Shown here in pieces: positions 45,350 through 56,500 of a stretch of 64,000 bases of DNA. Numbering within the stretch: position 1 is the stretch's first letter; each line of letters starts with the position of its first letter. Source of the DNA: Lineus longissimus (lineage: Eukaryota; Nemertea; Pilidiophora; Heteronemertea; Lineidae); the NCBI RefSeq assembly GCF_910592395.1, contig NC_088316.1, forward strand, positions 8,620,001 to 8,684,000, read 5' to 3'. Both the position numbers and the translations under genes were made by a program. The notes beneath the pieces are model-generated. The model made no database searches, was not told where the DNA came from, and saw only the letters and a list, made by a program, of their open reading frames with translations.

Positions 45350-46913
45350 ACTCTCTATCAATGGGGGCTAAGAAAATCATACCCCTTGTACTTTGTCCTT
45401 TCCTTGCACTTTGAAACCGGGTGGTTGTTTGTTCTGTAAAGCCGACAGCATTTCCTGCATGGCTGTCCTGGCTTAGGCTGGACTATGTTTACTGGACTAG
45501 TTTGTCACAAACTACCTGACGTAAAGGTCCAGACTATTTCCAGTTGTGACCATGCCTCTACTGGGCTTGTTTGTCTCAACCTGCACTTCAAAGAATTTGA
45601 TGTCAGGGTCCATATTGCCTTAATTGTTAGCCCCAAGGTTGCGACCACACGTTGACTGGAGTTGTTTTCCACAACCTGCACTTCAAAGGAATTGATACCA
45701 ATGCCCAGACTTCATTTACTAGTTGTCCTAGTTAATGGACTGGTTTGTCTCGAGCTGAACTTCCACGGATTTGATCTAAAAGTCCAGACTGCAGTTACTG
45801 GTTGTCTTCTGGGTTGTGACTGTCAAAGAAACCATCGCAACGCATAGGATTTACTCTCTGTAACTAACCTCTACTTTTAATCGCACTCATTGGCTCACTC
45901 ATGAGCCTATGGGTTGACGTTTCGTCCGTCGTGGTCCACCAATGGCGTATGTTAGCGTGGCACGTTCCGTAACCGCTTGTGGCCTGGAGCAAAACTTGGT
46001 ACACATGTAGCCTTGGGCCCTGGGGCAATTCGCACCACATTTCGTTCAAAGTTATTCTAGGTCAAAGTTCGCTAAATCATCGATACGTGGCACCTTTTGT
46101 TTTCATTTGAGCTAGATGGTTCTAAACTTCTGAGGACATGCATCTAGGGACCCTCTATTCTATCTAAAAAAATTGGCCCACTTGGACATCAAATATGGCC
46201 GCCAGGCGGCCATCTTGAAAATCAAACAAAGTCCTATTACTCTGATGCTAGTAATTAGATTGCAACCAAATTTCATGTGATTGTATATCTAGTGTATGTA
46301 CTCTCTTTGATTTTCAGTCAGATCTATCAACCAATATGGCCGCCAGGTGGCCATCTTGAAAATTAAACGAAATCCTATTACTCCATTACTAATGATCGGA
46401 TTGCAACCAAAACTTCATGTGATTATGTATCTATGTAACGCCAGGCTGTCATCTTGAAAATCCAACAAAGTCCTATTACTCCTAAACGTCAAGCAATTTC
46501 CATGTGACATGTACTCTCTTCAATAACCCTGAAATTCAATCAACTTTATATCCAAAAAGCTATACTTAGATGGTGCCAGAAATGTTCTTGTACCATTTAG
46601 CCGAGAGGAATAATATGATTCAATGTAATAAAAACTAGGGAAACTAGCCAGAAACTGTTCTCCCCATATCCACCGCCAATGACATGCATTACCACTACAC
46701 GGGTTGAGCACATGGTCCCTGGACCATTTCATTATATGAAGTTATATGTACAATCAGATGGACTGAGCGAAGCTCCTCTTCCTTTTATTTGGCAAGCGGG
46801 TATCTTGGAAACCATTAGCTGAGTTTTGTGACGGAATATTTATATGAACTGACCAACAGAGGAAAAGAGAGCTCTTTACATTCAGCTGAGCGCCTGGCCC
46901 GTGGGCCTCGTTT
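45350..46913 (+). mobile_element. Family D element, copy 2, interrupted by family C
   Basis: It aligns with 31257-31986 from GGGGCTAAGAAAATCATACC through the tandem units to the 3' end at 46913 (hairpin GGCCCGTGGGCC). The alignment is broken exactly at 45891/46734 by the family C element, so the first copy is a natural empty site. Confidence 0.7.
45892..46733 (+). mobile_element. Family C HINE-like element
   Basis: Starts with hairpin GGCTCA-CTCA-TGAGCC (45892-45907), then a degenerate GTCCGTCGTGGTCC segment and three diverged units with GGCCGCCAGG(C/T)GGCCATCTTG (46197, 46340, 46440). Ends with TTGAGCACA, hairpin TGGTCC-CT-GGACCA (46713-46726) and TTTCATT. The empty site at 31796 reads straight through, with no target duplication. 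Confidence 0.7.
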
Positions 46914-47099
46914 CAAATACCACAGCGATAACACATATGATAATTGAATGCAGTTTTCAACATCGAATGGTATATTTAGTTGGTCATGTATCTGTTGTAT
47001 TTCGGCCCAGTTAAACCTGTCTCGTCATTATGTAAGAGGCAATTTTTAAAATGTCCAAAAATTAACTTTTCTAACTTCTTTTATTTTAGTTTTTTTCAG
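46914..47099. other. Short spacer before DIRS copy B
   Basis: AT-rich, ending in a T-rich stretch. No left inverted repeat of DIRS is seen, so copy B is 5' truncated. Confidence 0.4.
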
Positions 47100-47108
47100 C
47101 CTTAATTT

Positions 47109-47463
47109 GGAAATTCCTGAGCGGCCCTTTTTTGTTCCACGACTCCCTGCGTGACACCATGGTGCTCAGGCACAGTCGGATCACCTGATGAAGTCAGCTT
47201 CGACACTCCAGGCTGCCCCCCGCCCGCGTTCCTATTCGCAGGCCACGGGCAGGGGACGACAGGCGGGGTCTCGACGCCCCCGAGGTTTGTCGGCTCCTCG
47301 TGGGCCCTCGTCCTCGCGTGGCTCCTCCAACTTTCGTCCTCAAGGGCAGGCAAAGGCTGCGGCTCCTTCCCGCCACTCCAATAGGCGCCACCTCTCCTCA
47401 GGCAGGGGCGGGCAGCCCAAGCGTCCCTTCCAAGAGAAAGGTCGCGGGGGCAAGCGCAAGTGA
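47109..47463 (+). pseudogene. gag: DIRS copy B gag C-terminal remnant
   Basis: Arg/Ser/Gly/Pro-rich low-complexity tail (for example RGRQAGSRRPRGLSAPRGPS) that aligns with copy A 38408-38698. In-frame stops occur near 47180. The rest of gag is missing. Confidence 0.55.
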
Positions 47464-47517
47464 CTTTTTAGTCGTTCCTCCTGCGCCTTCAGGTGGCCCC
47501 GCCCCACAGTTGGCGTC

Positions 47518-49610
47518 GTGGGTGGCAGACTGCGACACTTCGCAGCCTTTTGGGACCGGTGGTGTCAAAAAGACTCCCCTGTGCCGGATATGCTCCGACA
47601 CGGTGTCCGATTGGAGTTTCCCTTCCCCCCTATGACGTCGACACCCACCCCGGTGTCCCCGCCAGTAGACCCTGACCGGGGGCTTGCCCTTCGATCGGAG
47701 GTCCTGTCTCTTCTCGAGAAGCATTCAGTGAGGCTGGTGGACAACCATTCCTCCCCGGGCTTTTACAGCCACGTCTTCTTGGTCCCCAAGAAGTCGGGGA
47801 AGTGGAGACTGGTCATCGACCTGTCCAGCTTGAATCTGTTCCTCCGGGTTCCCAGCTTCAAGATGGAGACAACCAGGTCAGTAGCAGTCGCGGTGCAGCC
47901 CTACGATTGGGCTATCTCTCTGGACCTTTAGGACGCGTACCTACACGTCTCGGTCCATCCAGACTTGCCCTTCGATCGGAGGTCCTGTCTCTTCTCGAGA
48001 AGCATTCAGTGAGGCTGGTGGACAACCATTCCTCCCCGGGCTTTTACAGCCACGTCTTCTTGGTCCCCAAGAAGTCGGGGAAGTGGAGACTGGTCATCGA
48101 CCTGTCCAGCTTGAATCTGTTCCTCCGGGTTCCCAGCTTCAAGATGGAGACAACCAGGTCAGTAGCAGTCGCGGTGCAGCCCTACGATTGGGCTATCTCT
48201 CTGGACCTTTAGGACGCGTACCTTCACGTCCCGGTCCATCCAGAGTTTCAGCCCTTCCTTCGTTTCTTCTTCGAAGAAAAGGTTTATCAGTTTCAGGCCC
48301 TTCGTTTCGGCCTGGCTTCCGCACCGCTGATTTTCACAACAGCCGTCGAGGCGTTTGCCGCGCCTTTCCACGCCATGGGCTGAAAGCTGCTACGGCACCA
48401 GGCTCAATGCCGTCTGGGAAAGCAGGCAAAGTTTCTGCCTGTCACAACCAGACAGGAAGGGTGGCTTTTAAATTAAGACAAATCCGAGCTGGACGCAGCT
48501 CAGGATTATGTCTTCGTGGGGGTGCGATTTCGCACACGAGAGGGCCTGATGTCCACCCCTCCGGACTGAATTCGCAAGATTCGGTCCTTGGTCGGGATTT
48601 TTCGCCGTCAGGACATGCAAGTCAGCTGAGCTGGGACTGCTCAATTCGGCGGCGGACCAGGTTCCTTTCGGCCGCCTGTATATGCGCCCACTCCAGCTCC
48701 TCCTGCTGTCGAGTTGGCGTCCATTCATGGACTCCCTCGACCAGCGGATTTTTATCCCGGGTCCCTTCTGGGGGAGGTTTGGAGTTTCTAATGTTCGGAG
48801 ATGGAGCTCCTCCGCGGAGTGCAGCTCAGTCCTCCGTCACCTCAGATGTCCCTGTTCATGGACGCCTCCCTTTATGGTTGGGGCGCCCATTTGAACGAAG
48901 GGGACCTGACCGACAAGGGCACGTGGTCAGAGGAGGATGCGCGTCTGTCGATCAATATCCTCGAGATGCAGGCTGTCATCCTGGCTGTGAGGGCCTTCAC
49001 ATCTCATCTGAGGGGTCACAGGGTTTCTCTTTTCTCCGACAATTCGACAGTGGTCGCTTATATTCGGAGACGGGTGGGCAATATCCGACACATTGTGCCG
49101 TCTCACTTTCGAGCTCAACAGCTTTGTCGCCGCTTGGATATCCAGCTCCTCCCCCGTCACATCCATGGCAAGAGGAATATCCTGGCCAACGCCCTTTCCA
49201 GGTCGGACCGTCTGGTCCAGACAGAGTGGACCCTCCATCGCGAGGTGGTCTCTCGCCTGGGGGCCCTGTGGGATGCTCCGGTCGTTGACTTGTTCGCGAC
49301 TCGGTTGAACAAGAGGTTCCCCCTGTACTACTCACCCCTCCCGGACGAGGAGGCCTTGGGAGTGGACAGGCTGTCGGCCTCCTGGACGGCCTCAATGCTT
49401 ATGCATACCCGCCAACCCCTCTGTTGCTACAGGTACTCAACAAAGCGGCCAGTTCACGGGTCAGACTTTGTCTGATAGCACCGTACTGGCCGAACCAGGC
49501 TTGGTTCCCGGTTCTGGTGGAGCTGCTGACGGATCATCCCCGCCGCCTGCCGGCGTGGGACCGTCTGCTTCATCACCCGATTGGCCCGGTCTATCATCAT
49601 GACCCTTCCT
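47518..49610 (+). pseudogene. pol: DIRS copy B reverse transcriptase / RNase H, broken
   Basis: Blocks: NHSSPGFYSHVFLVPKKSGK (about 47745), then DLSSLNLFLRVPSFKMETTR, DWAISLDL and a TAG stop where copy A has Pro before the catalytic DAY. A 281-bp tandem duplication covers this part. The YxDD box is not recognisable, because the sequence is altered near 48375. RNase H: FMDASLYGWGAHLNEGD, VSLFSDNSTVVAYIRR, NALSRSDRLVQTEW, then VVDLFATRLNKRFPLYYSPL. Stops, the duplication and shifts make it non-functional. Confidence 0.75.
47683..48244 (+). repeat. 281-bp tandem duplication inside DIRS copy B RT
   Basis: CTTGCCCTTCGATCGGAGGT recurs at 47683 and 47964. The two 281-bp units are nearly identical, with visible differences only near their ends (CTACACGTCTCGG versus CTTCACGTCCCGG). 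Both carry the same TAG. The length is not a multiple of three. Confidence 0.9.
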
Positions 49611-50123
49611 TTTACAGGCTCCACACCTGGAGGCTGTCGGGTATTTCCTCCGAGAGAGTGGCTTTTCGGAAGACGTTATCCGTAAAGTCGCCCAACCTCA
49701 GAGACAGTCTACCCTTGATTCATACGATAGCAAGTGGGCTCTCTTTCGAGACTTGTGTCGGGAGCACGGAGTTTCTCCGGTCGCTCCCTCTCTTCCCAAC
49801 TTCCTCGACTTCTTGAATTTACTATTTTCTGTCCGGAAGTTTTCGGTTCAGGGAGTGAAAGGTTTTCGCTCCGCCGTTTCAGTCACCTTAAAGTGGCAAC
49901 CGTCTCGGTATGACGCTCATTCATCTTTGCTTCGCAATATGTCTTTGGAGCGTCCTCGCTCTGTTCAGCATTCTCCCAAGTGGGACCTCTCGGTGATCTT
50001 AAGGGCTCTCATGAAATTTCCATTTTAGCCCATGCATCAGGCAGATTTTAATCATCTGACCCTTAAGACCGTTTTTCTGGTGGCTTTGGCCACGGCACAG
50101 CGGCGGTCTGAGCTCCATGCTTT
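49611..50123 (+). pseudogene. DIRS copy B tyrosine recombinase, N-terminal part
   Basis: Runs from ACAGGCTCCACACCTGGAGG through LDFLNLLFSVRKFSVQGVKG and ILRALMKFPF (then an in-frame TAG at 50028) to AQRRSELHAF, where the gypsy element interrupts it. The remainder is at 60698-61254. Confidence 0.75.
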
Positions 50124-51077
50124 TGTAACCCGCACTTGCCCAGTCTCCGACCACCGTGCGGGGTGGGTCCGATCTCACAGTTCACTCCGGCTTTGCTCAC
50201 TCACAATTGCTATACACTCCAGGTTCGGGGCTGTCCTAAGACCGTCATACCCATGGGGCCAACCACAACGAGCGGGTCTGGGTATGGGGTAGATAATAAA
50301 AGAACGCAAGGATTCCCTGGGATAACTATTGTTCACACTGAATCATAACAGGGCCAGGCCTCACAATGCACAGGCCGATGCACTACACAATGTACAGGAC
50401 TCTCTCAAACCTAACTCTTGGCCTACAACTGGGCCTAACCGTGTAAACGACGGGCCACGAATCTCCGGGACATCACTTAGGGCTAACCTGTCTTGCCAGA
50501 CACAAAGTTAGACACCAAACAAGAGGTGGGACAGGGACAGAGAGGCTGAATACCAGCCTGTTTGGGCAAAAGCCAGCCAAGGTCACAGGTACAGAGCCAG
50601 AGGTGGTCTCAAAATCACCCCGATTGCGTATTACCGACTAGCCACAACATCATCTAAAGGGGTCTAGTCCATTCCATGGGTATTCATGCTTCCTCAAGTC
50701 AGGCACCAGGTTTAGGAAAGGTGAATTTATGCGTAAAAAGAGAGTTTTCTTCTCAAGATTCAGAAAAATTGTTTTGCTTCCAAGATGGAGAAATTAGCAG
50801 ACGACCATGTGCCCAGTCGTTTACACACGTAAATAAATTCATATCAAGGCCTAAAAGGTACTTAAAATTCCTCAAGTAATATTCTCAAAATATTATAGCA
50901 ACCCGATGATTTTAGGAAGCTGATTAACGAAGTTAAACTGACCGTTACCATAGCGACCGTGCAATAAATGTAGTTCCTAAACCAGTCAAAACAGTATAGG
51001 TGGCAGCGCATTGCCACAGAATAGTCACATACAGGGTGGATCGACAAAAATGCAAAAGTCAAATCCACTAGTTTACA
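50124..51077 (-). repeat. 3' LTR of the Ty3/gypsy element
   Basis: 954 bp. Nearly identical to 59740-60697. It lacks a 3-bp CAG unit and one A relative to the other LTR. Confidence 0.95.
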
Positions 51078-51087
51078 TCCTCCCCCT
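51078..51087 (-). other. Polypurine tract of the Ty3/gypsy element
   Basis: Minus-strand AGGGGGAGGA directly abuts the 3' LTR, the expected position for the plus-strand DNA primer. Confidence 0.8.
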
Positions 51088-53547
51088 ACTTAAAACAAGT
51101 CGCCCACGACTCACCTAAACACCAACACACAACTCGCTGTGCAGTGAAAATTCTAAACCAAAGCCTCACCCTGTCTCATCCCAAGCACTCGGCACGGACA
51201 TATCGACTCTGAGTTAAATTCCTGAACCGATACCATACGCGCCGAATACCGAGGAGGAAACTGAGAGAAGCAAAATTACTGTACTGACAGCTGATAATCT
51301 CAACACTAAATATATCTCACTGCTGAACCCAATTATAGACAGATACCAATACCAACTACTAGTAATTCCCAATCCCAACCATCTATGCATCTCATAAATC
51401 TCATCAAAATTACTCAATAGCCAAATAGTTCACATGTCTATAAGTCTCAATAATATCAAAGAACATGCAACGGATAACACAGTATCCCGGGGATTTTTCT
51501 GGAAAAGAATTGTAGAGAAAAAACAACACATCATGGTGCGGACTCGGTTATGACTGGTATATAAAAGTTGACTCCGTATACTGCTCAATAATGTCCAGGT
51601 ATGTGCCGGAAATGCCAATGTAAAGTTCTACATGTAGACAAATGTCATTCCTTTTCACAGCATCCATTCGCGCACAGCAACCAAAGCATATCAGCGTCCA
51701 TAAGCGTCGGCGGAATTGTTCAGTAAGAACTCCGTTCGGTTTCGTTCACACCCAACAGCTCCAAGATGAATCAACGACGGTGCAGCCAACTCAATAATAC
51801 TACTAATATAAATCGTCACCTCCCTCTGCCCATGTCACGCGCCTGCAATCCTACAGCAACGATTCGACTTATACTTTAGCATCTCACGGCGGTCTCTAAT
51901 ATAAGTTTTACATCTCACGGCGGTCTCGAGTAATTAGTATCTCACGGCGGTCTCGAATATAAGTTTTGTGGAAGGGAATAAAGGCTATCCCGTCTCGTAA
52001 AGACGTACATAGCTATATTATTCACTACGTGTAGAATATGACTGGCTTAACCAAAGTTCATAGCTATTCCGTCTCGTTAAGACGTATAGCAAGGCAATCT
52101 CGTCACGACGTATATAACTTCCGTTCATCCTTCGCAGGGTTACCGCCGGCAGCACCACATGTATAACAATAACCGTCCATATGCGGGCAATGTGGTTCAC
52201 GACATGATCCCATCTCTCTCGGATGCTTCATCACGAATAGATACGTAGTCCGCTGTTCTCTCTTCTGTGACAATTCTGGCAGCAAGGAGGTATTAAACGA
52301 TAACGGATAAATAGGAGTGGCTGATGCACCTAGAAAACAGTTCGGCATCCATGACTATCCTTCTAATGCAAAGTTCGATTCTTCAAATGTTTGAACAATT
52401 CGGCACGGTATTATAAATCTTTCTAATGCAATGTGCAAAGTTCTATTCTTGAAGCGTTCGAATAAATCGGCACAGTATCGATATTAACGCCACAGGGACA
52501 AACTGGTCCTCAAGCTCATGAACCGTACCAGCCATAACCGAAGGCACAATGACAATGCGTGAAGGAACATTTAATATTAAAAAAATAACATGGTGGGTCG
52601 CTCCTGGCTTGGAAAGCACGAACACCAACGACACTAAGACAACATGGAGAAAAAAATAGCATCTGGCAGGGCAGGTCAATCCTAAGCTTATCCGAAAAAT
52701 TCTGGCATAAACCTACAGGTTACACACTACCTACAATCATGGGTACTTCTCCTATGGTTCTAAGATGGGTTACGGTGATACACACACTCACACACATTCC
52801 TTGGCATGATTTACTCTACGTTAATTCTACAACACTCTTGTAGTCCTATGGAATAATTTAACTCCTAATAACACACATTAGCCCTATCAAAGTACCATAA
52901 CCCATAGAATTCACTATCCTCCACCCTGCCTAAAAAAAAATTCCTCTGGAATTTCCTAAACACTATACATACATGTATATAAACTATGGTAGAGTTTGAG
53001 CCTACATGAAGTCTATCCTCGTCCTACAAGGAAAAAAAACTAATCCATGCACTTCACACAGCGCAATTCGCCACGAGACCAGATTCACTCCGCATCACCC
53101 ATCTGTAAGCCTACAACGCTATATGCCTATGTCCATGGGCCTAAGTGCGCACTGCACGAACTATGAAAATTCTGCTGAATCCTAAATTTATCCTACAGGA
53201 TGGTCCCTAAGAAATATCCTTTCCAAAATCATATCACTGGTCCAACGTGTATTGGCCTAGGTAGAATTCACACCCTAATGAAAGGAGGTTCTACATATTC
53301 ACTATAACATTCTTCACCACAAAGCTCACTTCTCTCACTCCTACCATCTCCACACACAACAACCCTTACCAACGCGGGTAGGATAGTACAAATAGGCAGG
53401 TCAAAACACCATGTGTAATACACATAGGACCTCCGTAATGTCGTACGAGTAGAAATAGAAAACACGAACATGAAAGTATATTTACAGCTATACAAAACAA
53501 TACAATGTAAGGTAATGTCAAAATCGGTGTGTGTCAAAATCGGTTGA
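51088..53547 (-). other. Ty3/gypsy 3' non-coding region (no envelope)
   Basis: 2.46 kb between the pol stop and the polypurine tract. Short frames only (for example 53268-53537 and 52443-52679), with no signal peptide, furin site or fusion-peptide pattern. It contains a small tandem repeat, ATCTCACGGCGGTCTC, three times at about 51880-51955, and related GTCTCGT(A/T)AAGACGTA motifs at 51993 and 52070. Confidence 0.7.
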
Positions 53548-56500
53548 TTACATGATATTCTGGCTCATAGACTGCCGTGACCGCCGAACAGGTACAGGTC
53601 CAGAACAGGAAGATAGAAACGTAGCAATCTCTGCAAACTGCGCCAAGTATTCGACAGTCTGTTTCCCTCCTCTTTCATAGGTCAGTCTAGGCGTAGGCTT
53701 CCTCTCTCTCCACGGCCGGTGGGGTCTCACGACTTCATCCTCTGAACCCTCATCTGCTGCAGGATCACCTTGCATGTTTGAGGCATGCTGAACGGTCGGA
53801 GGGGGGTCATCATACTCTGAGGAGTCGTCCGATTCCCAATTCCCAGCCGTCCCTATCACATCAGCAGTATCAGTCAAGTCTGAGTCTTCCTGGTCCGAAG
53901 AATGCTGAGCTGAGTCTTCCTGGTCTGAAGAATGCTGGGCTGACGTTGCTGCGGACCGCTTTCGTCTTGGCTTTGGCACTGGTCGTTGTACATCTGTCAC
54001 AGGAAGAAACCCACAAGGCAGCAAGAGGTTGCGATGCAACGTCCTCTCCGGTCCCTTCCGGTCCTCCCTATGTACCAAGTACACAGATGAACCCTCACTA
54101 GCGTGACGTACCACCGTGTATATATCCGGACACCAAGCGTCAGCCAACTTGTGCCTCCCTCTGATCGTTACATTTCGTACAAGAACTCTGTCGCCGATAC
54201 TCAGAGCCTCACGTCTCACCTTCCGGTCGTGACGGGTCTTGTTAGCAGAATGGTTCTTTCCAGCCGCCGCCGAAGCTTTATCGTATGCGTTCCTAAGGCT
54301 GGTCTTCAGCTCCTCCACGTAGCGGTCGTAGGACTTCTCCTCACCATCAGGCTGCAGGTTGAAGAACCAATCAATGGGCAGTCTTGGCTGTCTCCCAAAC
54401 ATAAGCTCGAAAGGTGAATGTCTAGTTGCATCGTTTGTTGTACAATTGTACGCGTGCGTCAAGAATTTCACGTGTCTGGACCAGTTGGCCTTCTCATCTG
54501 GTTCGAGGGTTCCCAACATGCCTATCAAAGTCCGGTTATAACGCTCGCATTGACCATTGCCTTGAGGATGATAAGGGGTTGTCAAGGAGGACTTGATTCC
54601 TGTCATCTCTTTCAACTGGGACACCACTTTCCCCGTGAATGAAGCTCCACGATCTGAATGCAACCGGGCCGGAAAACCGAAGTCCAAGAAAAAATTCTTC
54701 CACAGCACTTTCACAACCTGCTTCGCCGTCTGGTTCTTTGTCACAACAGCTCTTGAGAACCTTGTGAAGTGGTCCGTGATGACAAGCAAATTCTCCTTGT
54801 TATTCCGGTCTCGGTCCACTGTCAGAAAATCCATACACACCAAGTCCATGGGGCCAGATGAGGTCAATCTATTCAAAGGGGCCGGGTGACGATCTGTGGC
54901 TTTCCGCAGTGTACACCTTCTACATCTCTTGCAATAGGCTTTGATCTCATCCTCCATCCTCTCCCAGTAGAATCGCTTCTTGGCAAGGGCGATCGCTCTC
55001 TCCGGGCCAAGATGTCCCATCTTGTCGTGGATTCCACAGAACACTGTTTCCTTCAACGTAGGTGGAAGTACAAGACGATTGTACATGTTCCCTCCAAGGT
55101 TGGACGTCCGATACAACAGTCCACTTTCAATCGAGAAGTTGTTGAATCCACGTAAGAGGGATCGGACTTCGGGTGTCTCTCTCCTCCGGCTCGCAGCAGA
55201 AAGAGGCGTCCCCGACTCTACTATCTCCTTGAGTCGATTCAGTGACTTGTCTTTTCGCTGTGCATCCTCAAGCTGTTCCTTAGTAAGACTCGCTAGTCCT
55301 AGTGGGGAACCGTCATCATTGTCAAGTTCGGTTACCGCTGTTTCAGTCATGGCAAGGCAGTGGATCACGGGTAAACCATTAGCATTAAGTACGGCATTCA
55401 AAGCTCCCTGTACTGGCTCTTCGGTATACATCGGTCTTGCCCTTCCAATCAGGGTGTTAGTGGCTGCCTCCTGGTCAAAATCATCATCAGGCTCATCCTC
55501 ACGGTTCCTGGGTATTCTGGAGAGACCATCAGCATCCGTGTTCTTCTTTCCAGCGATATACTTCAGGGTGAAGTGGTACGATGCCAGGGCTGCCACCCAA
55601 CGTTGACCGGTAGCATCAAGATGTGCCGTTGTCATGACGTAAGTCAGCGGGTTATTGTCAGTCAGTACGGTGAACTGCGACCCGTATAAATAGTCGCTAA
55701 GTTTATCCACTACAGCCCACTTCAGGGCTAAAAACTCCAACTTGTGTGCTGGATAATTCTTCTCGCTACTGCTCAGTCCACGACTAGCAAAAGCTACAGG
55801 CCGTAACGTCCCATCCTGTCTCTGATATAAGGCCGCTCCAAGTCCACTCCCACTCGCGTCCGTGTGCAACTCGTATGGTAAAGTTGGGTCAGCTATGGCA
55901 AGGACTGGGGCTGATATCAACGCAGACTTCAAGGTTACGAACGCCTCTTCACAATCCGGGGTCCATTGACTTCCGAAAGGCCTCTTGATTCTGGCATGGT
56001 CCACTGAAATCTTCCTATCCTTGCTGCCACTGGAACGAGTGTACCCCTGGAGCAATTCGTTGAGTGGTTTTGCGACTGCAGAGAAACCTCTTATGAACCG
56101 TCGATAATAACCGAGAAATCCAAGTAGTGAACGCAGTTCCTTCATGTTCTGAGGGCGGGGCCAATTCTTCACAGCCTCAACTTTCGATGGGTCCGTATGA
56201 ACGCCAGCCTCCGAAATCACATGACCTAGGTAACTTACAGAGTGTTTGAAGAAACTACACTTCTCTGGACTGAGTTTCAAGCCGAAGCTTCGTAAGCGTT
56301 CCAAAGTATGCCGCAGCCGTTGGATATGTTCGTCGAACGTTGCACTAAATACGATAAGATCATCTAGAAACGCCAAAGCCCACTCCAGATTCATCGTCCC
56401 CAAGCACTTCTCCATCAAGCGTTGGAACGTTGCAGGGGCATTCGTAACTCCTTGAGGCATGCGGTTGAACTCGTAGAAGCCTAGAGGACACGTGAAGGCA

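Larger units (their letters stand above)
47100..50123 (+). mobile_element. DIRS-type retrotransposon, copy B, left part (5' truncated)
   Basis: It begins within the gag tail and continues through RT/RNase H into the tyrosine recombinase, where the Ty3/gypsy element is inserted. The right part resumes at 60698. It is a relative of copy A (a different subfamily, judging by the diverged 3' region). Confidence 0.8.

Noticed and set aside
48083-49288. 401-codon plus frame in DIRS copy B
   Set aside because: Shadow of RT/RNase H in the wrong frame. It carries Ser/Pro/Arg-rich sequence with no domain.
51088-53547. Possible envelope gene downstream of gypsy pol
   Set aside because: Only short frames without signal peptide, cleavage or membrane pattern. 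It is more likely a long non-coding 3' region.
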